In this document: positions 19,637 to 30,050 of the stretch, one piece after another | Numbering within the stretch: the stretch's first letter is position 1 | Layout: every line of letters begins with the position of its first letter | NCBI GenBank assembly: GCA_037893225.1 | Contig: JAZGUH010000145.1 | Location: 434,001-498,000, forward strand | DNA from: Hippasteria phrygiana | Lineage: Eukaryota; Echinodermata; Asteroidea; Valvatida; Goniasteridae | DNA length: 64,000 bases | Direction of reading: 5' to 3' | Notes under the pieces: generated by a model | The model's database searches: none | Seen by the model: only the letters and a program-made list of their open reading frames with translations | Told to the model about the DNA's origin: nothing | Program-made: the position numbers and the translations under genes

Positions 19637-20251
19637 TTATGAAGTACGCACCAGAGAATAGTTATGAGGTCTCAAGAGGACTTCTTTAAGACCCAAGCAA
19701 TAGTTCCTCATGGCACGTTCAGAAAGGTGACACCCATCTACGAGGCGGCTAGGATGATTGATGTGTCTTTGTGTATACATACCTACACTGGGATGTCCCG
19801 CCCTCAATGTCCGGCCTAACTGTTGATTGTACCGTCGTGCGCGGTGATTGAAGGTGCGAGTAGAAACTTGTTGTGGTCTATTGATGGAAGACCGTTGAAT
19901 TACAGAAAAATACACAATATTCAGAGGCCTGATATTCATGCGGTCAAGTTGCTCCAGTAGCGCAATGGCACGCTGCACTACAACGCTTGGGCTATTCCTT
20001 TCATCGCAAAGGTCGTTTGTGCCTAAATCTATACATAGCGTGTGGATAGGCTCCCTAGTCAAGCTTCGCAAATAACGATTAGGATCAGCAAGCACCCTCG
20101 CGAACGTCAAACCTGAGAAGCCTCTGACTCTAAGATACATACCTAGGGGAAGGCGAACCAACTGTTCAACTGGAACTGACTGATCTCGAGACATTCTACT
20201 CAGCCTAGCTGGGAAAGAGTGCCCAAAAAGATAGCACGCTTGGTATGCCAT
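19637..20251 (-). CDS. SGNH/GDSL-type hydrolase-like ORF in the env position of a Gypsy element
   Basis: A 204-codon ORF, intact from ATG to stop. It shows the conserved blocks of the SGNH hydrolase fold in order: GHS at residues 10-12 (block I, catalytic Ser12), GFSG near 44-47 (block II Gly), GTND at 77-80 (block III Asn79), and DGCH at 172-175 (block V, Asp172 and His175). Length and spacing fit a single-domain esterase or lipase-like enzyme. No signal peptide or membrane segment is obvious. It sits between pol and the 3' LTR, where some Gypsy elements carry env. It may act on lipids or acyl groups, as has been proposed for the esterase domains in CR1 ORF1 proteins, but the substrate is unknown. 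Its ORF is intact while pol is broken, and its codons run smoothly to the stop. Expression probably needs splicing, as a GTAAGT donor overlaps the pol stop codon. Confidence 0.8.
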   Translation of the reverse strand: MAYQACYLFGHSFPARLSRMSRDQSVPVEQLVRLPLGMYLRVRGFSGLTFARVLADPNRYLRSLTREPIHTLCIDLGTNDLCDERNSPSVVVQRAIALLEQLDRMNIRPLNIVYFSVIQRSSINRPQQVSTRTFNHRARRYNQQLGRTLRAGHPSVGMYTQRHINHPSRLVDGCHLSERAMRNYCLGLKEVLLRPHNYSLVRTS

Positions 20252-20522
20252 AATAAAACTGGACTTGTACCTCCAATCAGGGTATAGTAAACCTTAACAA
20301 CGGTAAATCAGGTAAAGCACGTAACTACATATGTACACTGTATAAAGAATCAGGGGAAGTAGCATGAGAGGAATGGCTTACAACTATTTAAGGGAGTGGC
20401 AGCGGCCTTGTCTCGCTCCCGTGGGAGAGCAAGCTACAACTCTGAATAGAGCAACTGGGGAGGAGTGACTAGCAACTAAGAGTAGCAGCGGCCTTATCTC
20501 GCTCCTGTGGGTGAGCGAGTTA
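20252..20522 (-). other. Spacer between pol and the SGNH-like ORF with repeated hairpin
   Basis: It contains two copies of a GCGGCCTT(G/A)TCTCGCTCC-type block, at about 20408-20441 and 20487-20520. Each folds as a short stem (CTCGCTC with GAGCGAG in the second copy). In element orientation a splice-donor consensus, GTAAGT, lies at 20530-20525, overlapping the pol stop. Together they could govern a spliced third-ORF message. Confidence 0.45.
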
Positions 20523-22982
20523 CTACTTACGTATACAAGTCACTCCAGCACACCATCCTTTCTCGTTGGTAATCCCTGACACTTTAACTTTTTTAAGTCG
20601 CTCTGAGCGACGGGGCTGCACTTCAGTCTGAACTGACGGTCTGGCTGGTAACACAGGTTGGGTAACTAGCTTGGGCTGCACAGGTGCCTCGCTTGGGGCT
20701 GTGGTAATATACTCGTCATCCGAACTCTGGGATTCGGATTCTTCTCCTGAAACAGAATCATTCAAGCTCTGAGGTAAGTTATTTGACACAGGTACTTTGG
20801 TTATGTTCAACTTTCCTCTAGGGTCAAGTATTAGCTTATTACGATTCAGCAATTTTTCTGAACCACCATCCACTGGTCTGACGGCATACAACTCCTTTTC
20901 TGGCCAATATTTGACTACCACATACTGCCGATGCCCAAAGTGATCAGCTAGCTTATGACGCTCCGTGAAACCAAACTGCTTAACAAGAACTCGGCCTCCA
21001 ACTTGCAAGGGGCATGCCTTGGCATGTTTGTCATAGCGTCGTTTATTGGATGCAGCAGCTCTTGTCATTCGCTCTTTCGCAATTACATGAGCTCGCTTTA
21101 GGAGCTTTGCCTGCTGTTCAATTGCATCCTCTCCCCAGGAAGGACGTACACCACCAAGAAGATGATCTAGGGGTAATTTTGGAGTTCTTCCAAACATGAG
21201 TGAATACGGTGAGTACCCTGTGATGCTGTGTGGGGTCGAGTTATACATGAACACAAGGCGAGGGAGTAACTTAGGCCAGCGATAACGGTCAGAGCGATCA
21301 ACTGATTTTATTAAGCCACAGAGGGTTCTGTTGAAGCGTTCAGTTTGACCGTTTCCCTGAGGATGGTACGGACTGGTTCTTGTCTTCTTGATCTGATAGA
21401 GTTCGCAAAATTCCCGGATCAACTTGCTTTCAAAGTTGCGACCCTGATCCGAGTGGATCCTGGAGGGAATACCATAATGGACAAACCAGTGGTCGTGGAT
21501 TGCTCGTGCTACCTGTGGAGCAGTTTGGTCCTTACACGGAACCGCCATCGCAAACTTTGTAAAGACGTCAGTCATAACAAGAACGTCTTCCATGTTGCTC
21601 AGACCCCTATCCAATTTAGCAAAGTCTATAGACAAACACTCAAGAGGCTCAAAAGCCAACAGGTGCTTCATGGGAGCACGTACAGCAGGACTTGGTGCTT
21701 TAGCTACGGTACAGGCAAAACAGCACTGGATGTAATCCCGAACCTGTCTATGCATACCAGGCCAAAAACAACGTGACTTCAGTAATCCCAAAGTCCTACC
21801 AGTACCTTGATGTCCCCAATTGTCATGTGCGGTACAAACCAGTTCTGCCCGGAGCTTCTCTGGAACAAGCACCTGAAGGATCTGACCCAATCCTGGGTCT
21901 TCGATGGCACGATACAGCACACCATCGCGTTGAACCAATCGAGGCCATTCCCTGATCCAGCCTGCAATCATTCTCTTAACCTCAGGTGTGGTTTGATGCT
22001 GTTGTCCAGGCTGCCATCGGCGTTCTAGTAATCTCCAGACCTCCCCCAAAGCAGTGTCAACTCTCTGCATGCGAAGTACATCGCTGAGCGTGTATGAAGG
22101 CAAAGGGCACTGACCCTCTATAACTGGTTCTACATGGATTTCATCAGTTCCCACCGAATGTACAGTGCAGTTAATCCCATGTGGCATTGGAGTTCCTTGC
22201 AAGACTGCATGAACTGTAGACACATCAAGTGTTTCATTAGCTGGATTGCGACTTAGCGCATCTGCACACCTGTTTGAGCGTCCAGATCTGTAGCGAATGT
22301 CCAGATTGAAGGGTGCTAACTGAGCAACCCAACGCTGCTCCATGGCTCCAAGTTTAGCGGTGAGCAAATGTGCCAACGGGTTGTTGTCTGTCCACACTGT
22401 GGTTCGGCGCCCCAAGAGGTAGTCTCTAAACTTATCAGACACTGCCCATTTGAGTGCAAGAAATTCCAGTTTAAAACTGGACATATCCGGGTAGTTCTTT
22501 TCGGCTCCTCTGAGACCACGACTGGCGTACGCTACAGGGTGGAGTCCCCCCTTATCGTCATATTGTCCTAGACACGCACCTAAGCCAGCCAACGAGGCAT
22601 CAACCTCAAGGACAAAATCCTTGTCGAACCGTGGATAAGCCAAGACCGGTGCTTCACTTAAGGCCTTCTTCAGAGATTTGAAAGCCTTAGCAGCCTCAGG
22701 CAGCCAGACAAAGGGGGCAGACGCCTTCCCTGCCTTTGTCCCTGCCTTACCGACAAGGGCATGCAAAGGTGCAGCAATCTTAGAGAAATCCTCAACATAT
22801 CGTCGATAATACGAAGCCATCCCTAAAAACGACCGGAGTTGCTCAACATTGGTCGGGGTTGGCCACTGTTGAATTCGCCCTACTTTATCTGGATCCACTG
22901 AGACTCCTACGGCCGTGACAACGTGACCCAAATGACGTACAGACTCCCGGAAGAGCTGGCACTTGGCTCCGTTCAACTTCAA
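20523..22982 (-). pseudogene. pol: Gypsy pol, 3' part: RT thumb, RNase H, integrase
   Basis: 819 codons continuing the polyprotein after the frameshift near 22997. In order: the rest of RT (GHVVTAVGVSVDPDK, FLGMASYYRRYVEDFSKIAAP), RNase H with its first catalytic Asp in EVDAS and the TDNNPL block, the integrase HHCC zinc finger (H...H, CxxC in CCFACT), and the integrase core with Asp in SIDFAK, Asp in HSDQGRNFESKL and Glu in NGQTERFNRTL. A low-complexity, Ser/Pro-rich tail follows. All catalytic residues are present, so this part decayed little. Confidence 0.92.
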
Positions 22983-24745
22983 ACCATTGGCAATAAAATA
23001 AGACGCTTAAAGACAGCCTCCAACCGAGCCAAGTGGTCTTCGAATGTAGAAGAGTACACGAGAATATCGTCCAAATAAAGGACGAGTTGGGAAAGGTTGA
23101 GGTCACCAAAAATAGCCTCCATTATTCGTTGAAATGTACTCGGGCTATTGACTAACCCCTGTGGAAGGCGGAGAAATTCATAGAGGCCCCAAGGGACCCT
23201 GAATGCAGTTTTAGCTACCGAATCCGGATGCATCGCTACTTGGAAGTAGCCATGGGCCAAATCCAAGGAGGAAAACAGTTTTGCTCCAGCCAATGACTCA
23301 AGCGTCTCCTCGATTCGAGGAAGAGGAAAAGAGTCCTTGATGGTCTTTTCATTCAGCCGTCTGTAGTCGATACAAAGACGAAATTTGCCGTCTTTCTTTC
23401 GCACCAAAACAATTGGACTGGCGTACGGACTAACTGACTTCCTAATCACACCCCGATCTAGCAGATCTTGTAGCATCTTCTTGACCTCAGAAACCTGACA
23501 TGGGATTACACGTCTGTAAGGTAGATTCGTAGGCTTTTCATCCACAAGTTTTATTTCATGGGGTATGAGATCGCAACAACCCACATCGTATGGTGCCATG
23601 GAAAAAGCCTGCTCATGCTCCTTAATCATAGTCACAATAGAGACAGCTTCATTTTCCTTCAAACCTTTCACCGACATGCCTGGTGGCAGTAGGTATGTAG
23701 AGCCGTCACAGAATGTAAATTGTTCCCGGCCTCCATCGCCGTTTTGGTCAGCCCCTTCAGCTACTAACTGATCAGCTTCTTCAGTTTCCAACGGATCGAT
23801 GACTAGCTTGTTGATCGACACCGTGGCCTGATCTCCCTGAATCCCAACCTCGATCTGGTCCTGTTCTACTACCGGGAATGCGGTGGCCACCCTTGTAAAA
23901 GCTGGAATAGTTAGCTGCTCACCAGAGGTGTTTGCAACCAACAATGTAACTGTAGGACTATCAACACACTGAACACCCTCCACAACTGGCCATAACTGAA
24001 CAGACTCCTCTACTTCTGCATCGCCTCCAGCCCGAAGCGAACACGTCCGGAACAAAGCAGCAGAGCCAGAACTTTCCTGCCATCGTCGAATCTCACAAGA
24101 TACAAGCTTCGCAGAGTCTGGCGGAAGAACTTCACAACCTCGAGTCCAAACCTCCCCTACAACTACCTCGTTGATCTTCTTGCTAGACTTAGCAACATGA
24201 CCACGATCAGTCTGCCCAGAATTAAACCACCGGATAGCAAGATCCCACTCAGGAGTCAGCTGGTGTAACTTGTCCTTGCCCAGCAAAGACGCTAATGCCC
24301 TCAACACATTGCAGCCCAAAAGGATGGGAAAACTGTCCCTCCTGCCTCCAGAATCAGGAGATCCCTGCTGAGAGACAAGAAAACTAGCCTTAAGAGTCTG
24401 ACCTAGCACCTCAATATTCGCCTCCAAATACCCTGCAACCGGAATTTCTAAGCCATTAGCCCCCCTCAAATTGATGTAAGCACCCACGTCATCAAGATCT
24501 CCCACTCTTCCAGCCAACTGTTCACGGTAAAACCGATAAGCAATTAGGGATGTTTCCGCTCCAGTATCTAAGATGCAGTCTGCAGGAACACCATTAATAG
24601 AGATGGAAGCAGTTGGACAACTAGCAAGGAGCTTACGCCGATCGTCGCATGACATCATGCGATCGACCCCAGAGTGTGACCCTTCGCTTGGGCCTGTGGA
24701 AGAATCAGAACTATTGTGCGTGGGCACCACCAATCCCCCCGCCAC
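22979..24745 (-). pseudogene. pol: Gypsy pol, 5' part: protease and reverse transcriptase
   Basis: 588 codons. The aspartic protease active site DTGAETS lies near residues 60-66. The RT includes SPIVLVRKKDGKFRLCIDYR, SSLDLAHGYFQVAM and the catalytic YLDD, and ends abnormally about 25 residues after it. The cause is a 5-bp tandem duplication (AATAA AATAA on the plus strand, 22992-23001) that shifts the frame into the 20523-22982 ORF. Confidence 0.92.
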
Positions 24746-24753
24746 GGCGCCCT

Positions 24754-25818
24754 CTATGACGGAGGGGGGGGGGGGGGGGCGTTTCCCGCCGATGGACCCT
24801 GTTTCTCCTGGTTGGGACTATTCCTCAAGTCACGTCTCCGCTTGAAACACTTCTCGGCAGTATGACCCAACTTATGACAATACTCACAAGGTGGAGAGTC
24901 AGATATCCCACTCTTGTTGGCTATCACCCTCAGGGAAGATGCCATTTCCTGTAACTGGAGTGTGGTTTGGGTTTGCTGTTTGATCAGCTGCTCCATTGCA
25001 GACTGCAGCTGGCGTTGGCCATCCACTAGATTGTTAAGAACATTAGGGTCAGTGACCTGGCACTTACCCGGACTCATTAACTCCTTTACACCATCCTTAT
25101 TCCGAACGTGACATAACTCTGCATCTTCCACCTCTTCTGTGTCCGCCAACAGAATCAGTGCTGCTTCTCGCAACTCATAGAAAGATGAGCTCTCGTGAGC
25201 AAGGGCAAGCCGACGGACCTCCCGTCTGACAGAGACATCCTTGACTCCCTTGATTAGTTGCTCCCGTAGAGCCCGCTCTCTGAGATGGGTGAGGGCCGAT
25301 GCCTCCGACTCGCCCTTTGCCGCTGATTCTATACGACTGTACAAAGTCATGAGGCAGCGGCTGTAGTCAGCCAGCGATTCGCCGTCTTGTTGGAGTCTTC
25401 CATAAAAGGTCGCATGCAGCGATTGCACTGACTCGGAAACAAACCTCCTACTGAGCACTGCGGAAATTTTTTCCACTGAGGTCTTCTCTCCCTCCGGGCA
25501 GCAGAGGATTTCCTCCCGTGCTTCGCCACCCAAGTATTCTAAGGCAACCTCTGTAGCATCTGGCCCTGTAAGCCCAAGCTGCTTGGTGTAAGCCTCGAGA
25601 TCATGTACCCACTCGCATAGTGTTGGTTCATTAGGTTTACGAGGAGGTCCATTAAATTGTCTTAGCTTGATCGAGAAGCTGCGCTGGAATTTCAAACTCT
25701 GAAATGCACCGGCAAGCGTTTGCGCCAATGCCTCATTGGACTTTGCTATTATTTCTGCAATGCCTTCTGGCTGGGCCATGGTCAAGCAACTCAACCGTAC
25801 AACAGAGCCTAACTTCAC
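24754..25818 (-). CDS. gag: Gypsy Gag with CCHC zinc knuckle
   Basis: 354 codons. The central region resembles Gypsy capsid (CEWVHDLEAYTKQLG, ESLADYSRCLMTLYSRIE). A single zinc knuckle, CEYCHKLGHTAEKC, near the C-terminus fits CX2CX4HX4C. The frame ends in a proline run encoded by a 16-base C tract (G tract at 24764-24779 on the plus strand). Pol lies in a different frame 9 bases further on, so homopolymer length may have altered the original gag-pol junction. Initiation could also be at the Met 14 codons in (MAQPEGIAE). Confidence 0.88.
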   Translation of the reverse strand: MKLGSVVRLSCLTMAQPEGIAEIIAKSNEALAQTLAGAFQSLKFQRSFSIKLRQFNGPPRKPNEPTLCEWVHDLEAYTKQLGLTGPDATEVALEYLGGEAREEILCCPEGEKTSVEKISAVLSRRFVSESVQSLHATFYGRLQQDGESLADYSRCLMTLYSRIESAAKGESEASALTHLRERALREQLIKGVKDVSVRREVRRLALAHESSSFYELREAALILLADTEEVEDAELCHVRNKDGVKELMSPGKCQVTDPNVLNNLVDGQRQLQSAMEQLIKQQTQTTLQLQEMASSLRVIANKSGISDSPPCEYCHKLGHTAEKCFKRRRDLRNSPNQEKQGPSAGNAPPPPPPS

Positions 25819-26324
25819 TAGACAATAGCAGAAAACGTAAAAATGTAAGGGAAAAAATCTATAATTTTATTCAACCTTATTTCCTACGTGGTTTTTCTCA
25901 AGTATTCGTGCGCAGACAACCAACAGAGCAGCGTGGACATTGAGGGTCAGGCTAAAAACTCACCGTGCAGCACAAGTACATTATACTGGTATTAGGAATA
26001 CAAATGTGAATACACGTATGAACAAAATAATAGTGCTAATGTAATCCATCAGTACTACATTTGATGACCAGGTTATCTCACCTAGACCATGCACACGAAT
26101 GTGTTAAGCATATCAAGTCAATATACTCCACATCCAAATGAAACAAGATAATTCCACAACCCTTTGTATTTAAAAGAAACATGAGGCATGAAAATCTACA
26201 TGTGTCTCGCAATAATTTTAGAAGAAAACAAAACTTCTTTTATAAGATCTACCCTGCATCCACGGTCCTGCGTCCAGACGTGAAGCAAGTTGACGGAGAC
26301 CTGGATCCTGTCTACGACGCCAGG
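25819..26324 (-). other. 5' leader of the minus-strand Gypsy
   Basis: About 500 bp between the 5' LTR and gag. The primer-binding-site candidate occupies roughly 26305-26322. The rest is AT-rich and non-coding. Confidence 0.55.
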
Positions 26325-27659
26325 TGAAGCGGTGCGCCGAAATGACCCTTCGTTATAGATATAGGGCGTTGGCTCGACCTCTTAACTCATTTAAAGGTCA
26401 GATCCCAAGTCGATGCCAAAGTCAGGAATAAAGCAGGCAGACGCAGGTCTTATGGATGATTGAACTATTGATGTTATTCGGAGTACATAAAAAAACCTAT
26501 ATCAGATACAAAGATATAAGAAAATATATTAAGCTTATCTTAACACACAATGTAATAAGCTTATCTAATACAACATACAGCAAAGTGTATTTTATACATT
26601 GCAAAAATGACTCTGGTCTGGTACAACAATATCGAAAGGCAATAGACTTGCACATTTGGAATAAATTAATACGTGTAATGCTATTTGAATACGACCCCTT
26701 ACCCGTGTGGAGGTAGAATACCTGGCCCAATTCAGGAACTGAGTTGAGACAACACCAGCAAACTGTTAATAGACTGTGGATAGGAACCCATACATAAAGA
26801 ACAAATTCACAAAATGACATTGGTAAAGAGCGAGGACCGGAATAGGATGCACCAAATCATCAACCCTAATTAATACCAATGGCCAAGTTTAATGTGTGTT
26901 ACATGTATAGAGACTAAAGAGTGGCAGAGCAAAACCGTTAAATTTATACAATGTAAACTACCCAACCAAGCGGAGACACGCAAAGCGTGGAATCGGCTAC
27001 ATGGTAAATATGTATATTGTCAACAACTCGTTGCCATACAACGCTACGGTAATCTTCACACACATAGACTCTACAGCATAGAACTACAGTTCCATGATTT
27101 TGGGCACATCTAAAACTCGTGAATTTACCCTCATAACAGTCAAAAGTTTACTCATTATTTTAGACAATGATAGATCAGTTAACAGTACTATGTACCTGGG
27201 TTAGCTCCAACAGGGGTTTTTCTCCATTATAATGTAAAAGAGAGCTCAAGACACATGAACTCTGCAACAATGTTGTCGCTGTCATCGACCGCTGAAACCG
27301 GCCATGCCGCATTTTATCGACACTACCAAATACATATGTAGTATCGATATATGCTACAGAATCGACTCTCAAGTGATATCATTCTAGATGCGTGTATAAT
27401 ATACAAATGACTAGAATCGGTTATAACAAAAACCAGAATCGATACTTTGGTGCACGGGAGGTGTATTATTATACACATACATGTATTGTGCAGTTGGTCA
27501 CGTACACAACTTGAACTTAACCTAAATAAGGCGGTGGGCCAAAGGTCACCATTTGTATGTATATTGTATCTCGGACAGTGTATAAACGCTTACAATGGAC
27601 TGCAGTGAGTTCCGTTATACAAACGAAAACAAAAGGAAGACAAATCCTGACTCCCTACA
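26325..27659 (-). repeat. 5' LTR of the minus-strand Gypsy (full length)
   Basis: 1,335 bp. It matches the 3' LTR over 26325-26655 and 27473-27659, with a few differences (for example a CT insertion near 26380 and an A/C change near 26411). The 26655-27476 segment is present only here. Confidence 0.88.
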
Positions 27660-28372
27660 TATATAAATATTAATTTATTGACCCCAGATTAAAAAATATT
27701 TGGAATTTTGTTAACTTTTCCACTTTGGGTCAGAGGTCAAGTAAAGAACGGTTACGTGTGTGACATCAGACACAAACAGTATTTTGTACCAAAAGTTTCT
27801 TTGAGTTTAAAATTGCTGAAAGGCTCATACCTCTAGTGGCAAGACTTTCATTCTTAGTCAAGATGATAACGATAATTTTTAAGGTCAAGCACATCTAAAC
27901 ATTTTAATTAATACTTTTCTGTAATTAGGTTGGGATACGTGTGTGACATTGGTCAGTTACGTGTGTGACACCCAATGCTTTATTGCATTATCGTACAACT
28001 TTACATTATCGCATAGTAACTTCCCAGAAAATGAAAAATGGTTTTGAATGTTATTTGTCGGGAATTTTTAAATTATAACCCGACTGAATGGGAAACCAGC
28101 ACAGATTTCATGTTTATGACGCTCACGAAAATTGACAATAAAGGGTTGTGGTTTTTGTAGTCTGGGTGTGGATAAAGACCTCAACGAGACATAATAGCAT
28201 TCCACAATAAATACAACTGTATAAAGCTTCTATCTTTTGTGATATGCCGGCGCATGCATGTGCCGAAACATGGTAATCGCGGAGTAGTGATCATGTTTAC
28301 TGGACAGGCATGAGCTTTTTTAGACTTTTGTCTGAAGTCAGACTTTTGAATCTCAGAGAAAGACATTACAAC
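27660..28372. other. Non-coding, with repeated ACGTGTGTGACA motifs
   Basis: ACGTGTGTGACA-type words occur three times between 27755 and 27970. No ORF of note; an 87-codon minus-strand ORF at 28181-28444 is unrecognised. Confidence 0.4.
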
Positions 28373-28646
28373 CAGGGCTGTAGTCGAGTCCATCACAAGT
28401 CCCTGCAAGTCCATCACAAACCCTCCAGTCCTAATTCCAATCACAAGCTATTCAAATGAGCTTTGACAAAGGCATTCCTTTGTCATTGTTCATCAAGTTA
28501 CTTGTGACTGGCTTTATGAAAGGACTTGTGACTGGACTTGTGAAAGGACTTGTGAAAGGACTTGTGAAAGGACTTGTGAAAGGACTTGTGAAAGGACTTG
28601 TGAAAGGACTTGTGAAAGGACTTGCAGAGACTGGACTACAGCCCTG
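28373..28646. mobile_element. Short hAT-like element with a 12-bp repeat core
   Basis: The left end CAGGGCTGTAGTCGAGTCC and the right end GGACTACAGCCCTG are inverted. The core is about nine copies of a 12-mer, GGACTTGTGAAA (28514-28622). The flanks ATTACAAC and TTTACAAC are similar but offset by two bases, so the target duplication is imperfect. It belongs to the CAG(T/G)G(T/C)TGTAGTC family seen elsewhere in the window. Confidence 0.65.
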
Positions 28647-28879
28647 TTTTTACAACTTCCGGGATTGGAAGTTTTAGGGTTGGTTTCTTTAACGAGTACC
28701 CGGATACCCGTATTTTTTTCAATCGGGTACAGGTTCTTTTACTACCTGTAAATGCACACCCCTAGTCATGTTACAAAAAGGAAAATCTAATTAGCATGCA
28801 TGTACAGATTTTTTCCATGCACTGTCAGATGAGATTTGATGGTTTGCATGGCGAAAGGCAATAATTAAGGTAACTACAT

Positions 28880-29041
28880 GTACATGTAGTTTGCGGTAGC
28901 ACCATGTAGGTATTGAAATTCTTTTGTGAGTACATGTATGTGTGGTTCTGAAAAGAACCGGAGGGGACTTAACGTTTCGGACAGTATGCTCTGCCCGTCC
29001 CACATACTCACAAAAGAGATTAAATACATGGTGCTACCACA
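28880..29041. mobile_element. MITE related to the element at 2116-2741
   Basis: Inverted arms TTTGCGGTAGCACCATGTA and TACATGGTGCTACCACAAA, with an internal GTTCTGAAAAGAAC palindrome and the CAGTATGCTCTG block shared with 2116-2741. Confidence 0.65.
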
Positions 29042-29045
29042 AACC

Positions 29046-29168
29046 AGCCCGGTTCATACTTCATGCGAATGCGTATGCAAAGCTAATTCGTCACAATGAA
29101 ACTTCAATTGTTGACGTCATGAAATTCGCTTCGCATTCGCATTTGCGTGAAGTACGAACCGGGCTTAA
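29046..29168. mobile_element. Short palindromic MITE
   Basis: AGCCCGGTTCATACTTCATG on the left is mirrored by GTGAAGTACGAACCGGGCT on the right. Arms of about 40 bp surround a short AT-rich centre. AAACC flanks both sides as a possible 5-bp duplication. Confidence 0.55.
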
Positions 29169-29227
29169 ACCTCATGCACTGTGAGTTATGCATGTTTTTG
29201 TGATAAAGTTTGATTTTTACTTACTAT

Positions 29228-29284
29228 CAGTGTTGTAGTCGAGACCCGAAGTCCGAGACCGAGACCAAGACCGAGACCTGATGG

Positions 29285-29317
<33 letters not shown>

Positions 29318-30050
29318 TGGAAGACCGAGACCGAGACCTAATGGCCCGAGACCGAGACCGAGACCTCGAGACCTTGTATGTCATTTACATAATAAAAGAA
29401 TGCAAAAAGATCACAAATTTCCATATGCATTATATGTGCAAAGGAGTATACATTGACATCAAGAATTTATTGACATCAAGAATAAGGCTGCGGTTACACG
29501 GTTAACTGACCATTTATCCAGTTACATGTTTACATTACATGTATATCGACATCTTGACTCGAAAAAACAATGTCCAGCTGTAGAAACGACCGCGATGGCT
29601 TTACGCGGTATAGAGTACACGCCGCTGATCGTAATACATGTACACGTAGTTCGTGTATTAGAGCATGAAGCTAATGCGCAACATGTACGTTTGCGCACGC
29701 GTACACGGCAAAGAAACGAGGTTTAACATGTTATGTACTGCACGTTTATAAATCTTTAGTCGAGTAGAGCGTACGTACTGTAATCGATTCTGTAAACAAG
29801 AAGTTGTCATATACTGCACAATTATACATCTCGAGTCGAGTCGAGTCGAGTCGAGCGTGCTGTAATCGATTCTGCACATGTGCTGTTTGTATAAAATATT
29901 GGTGGTCTCGATACCGAGACCAGCAAAATACCGAGACCACGGGGTACCGAGACCGAGACCGAGACCACAGGGTACCGAGACCGAGACCGAGACCGAGACC
30001 AGGAAAAACTGGTCTCGAGACCGAGACCGGTCTCGAGACCTACAACACTG
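29228..30050. mobile_element. hAT-like element, 823 bp, with GAGACC hexamer repeats at both ends
   Basis: The ends CAGTGTTGTAGTCGAGACC and GGTCTCGAGACCTACAACACTG-type are inverted. They are flanked by a perfect 8-bp duplication, CTTACTAT (29220-29227 and 30051-30058). GAGACC/GAGACCGA repeats fill 29256-29375 and 29914-30040, in the same orientation at both ends. The middle contains a local duplication (GTAATCGATTCTG near 29780 and 29862) and TCGAG repeats. Non-coding. Confidence 0.88.

Larger units (their letters stand above)
18559..27659 (-). mobile_element. Ty3/Gypsy LTR retrotransposon with an extra SGNH-like ORF (inactive)
   Basis: A 9.1 kb element read on the minus strand: 5' LTR 26325-27659, gag 24754-25818, pol 20523-24745 (frameshifted), SGNH-like ORF 19637-20251, 3' LTR 18559-19070. 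The LTRs begin and end TG...CA in element orientation. TATA, extendable to TATATA, flanks both outer edges. A primer-binding-site candidate (TGGCGTCGTAGACAGG) starts 2 nt inside the 5' LTR, at 26322. The domain order PR-RT-RNaseH-IN identifies Gypsy. The pol frameshift and the shortened 3' LTR show it is no longer autonomous. Confidence 0.9.

Noticed and set aside
19637..20251. Calling the third Gypsy ORF an envelope protein
   Set aside because: No signal peptide, fusion peptide or membrane anchor, whereas the SGNH blocks are clear.
26325..27659. Interpreting the extra 823 bp in the 5' LTR as a transposon insertion
   Set aside because: No inverted ends, no target duplication and no resemblance to elements elsewhere in the window; deletion from the other LTR is simpler.
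28941..29184. ORF across the MITE at 28880-29168
   Set aside because: It spans two palindromic elements and reflects their sequence only.
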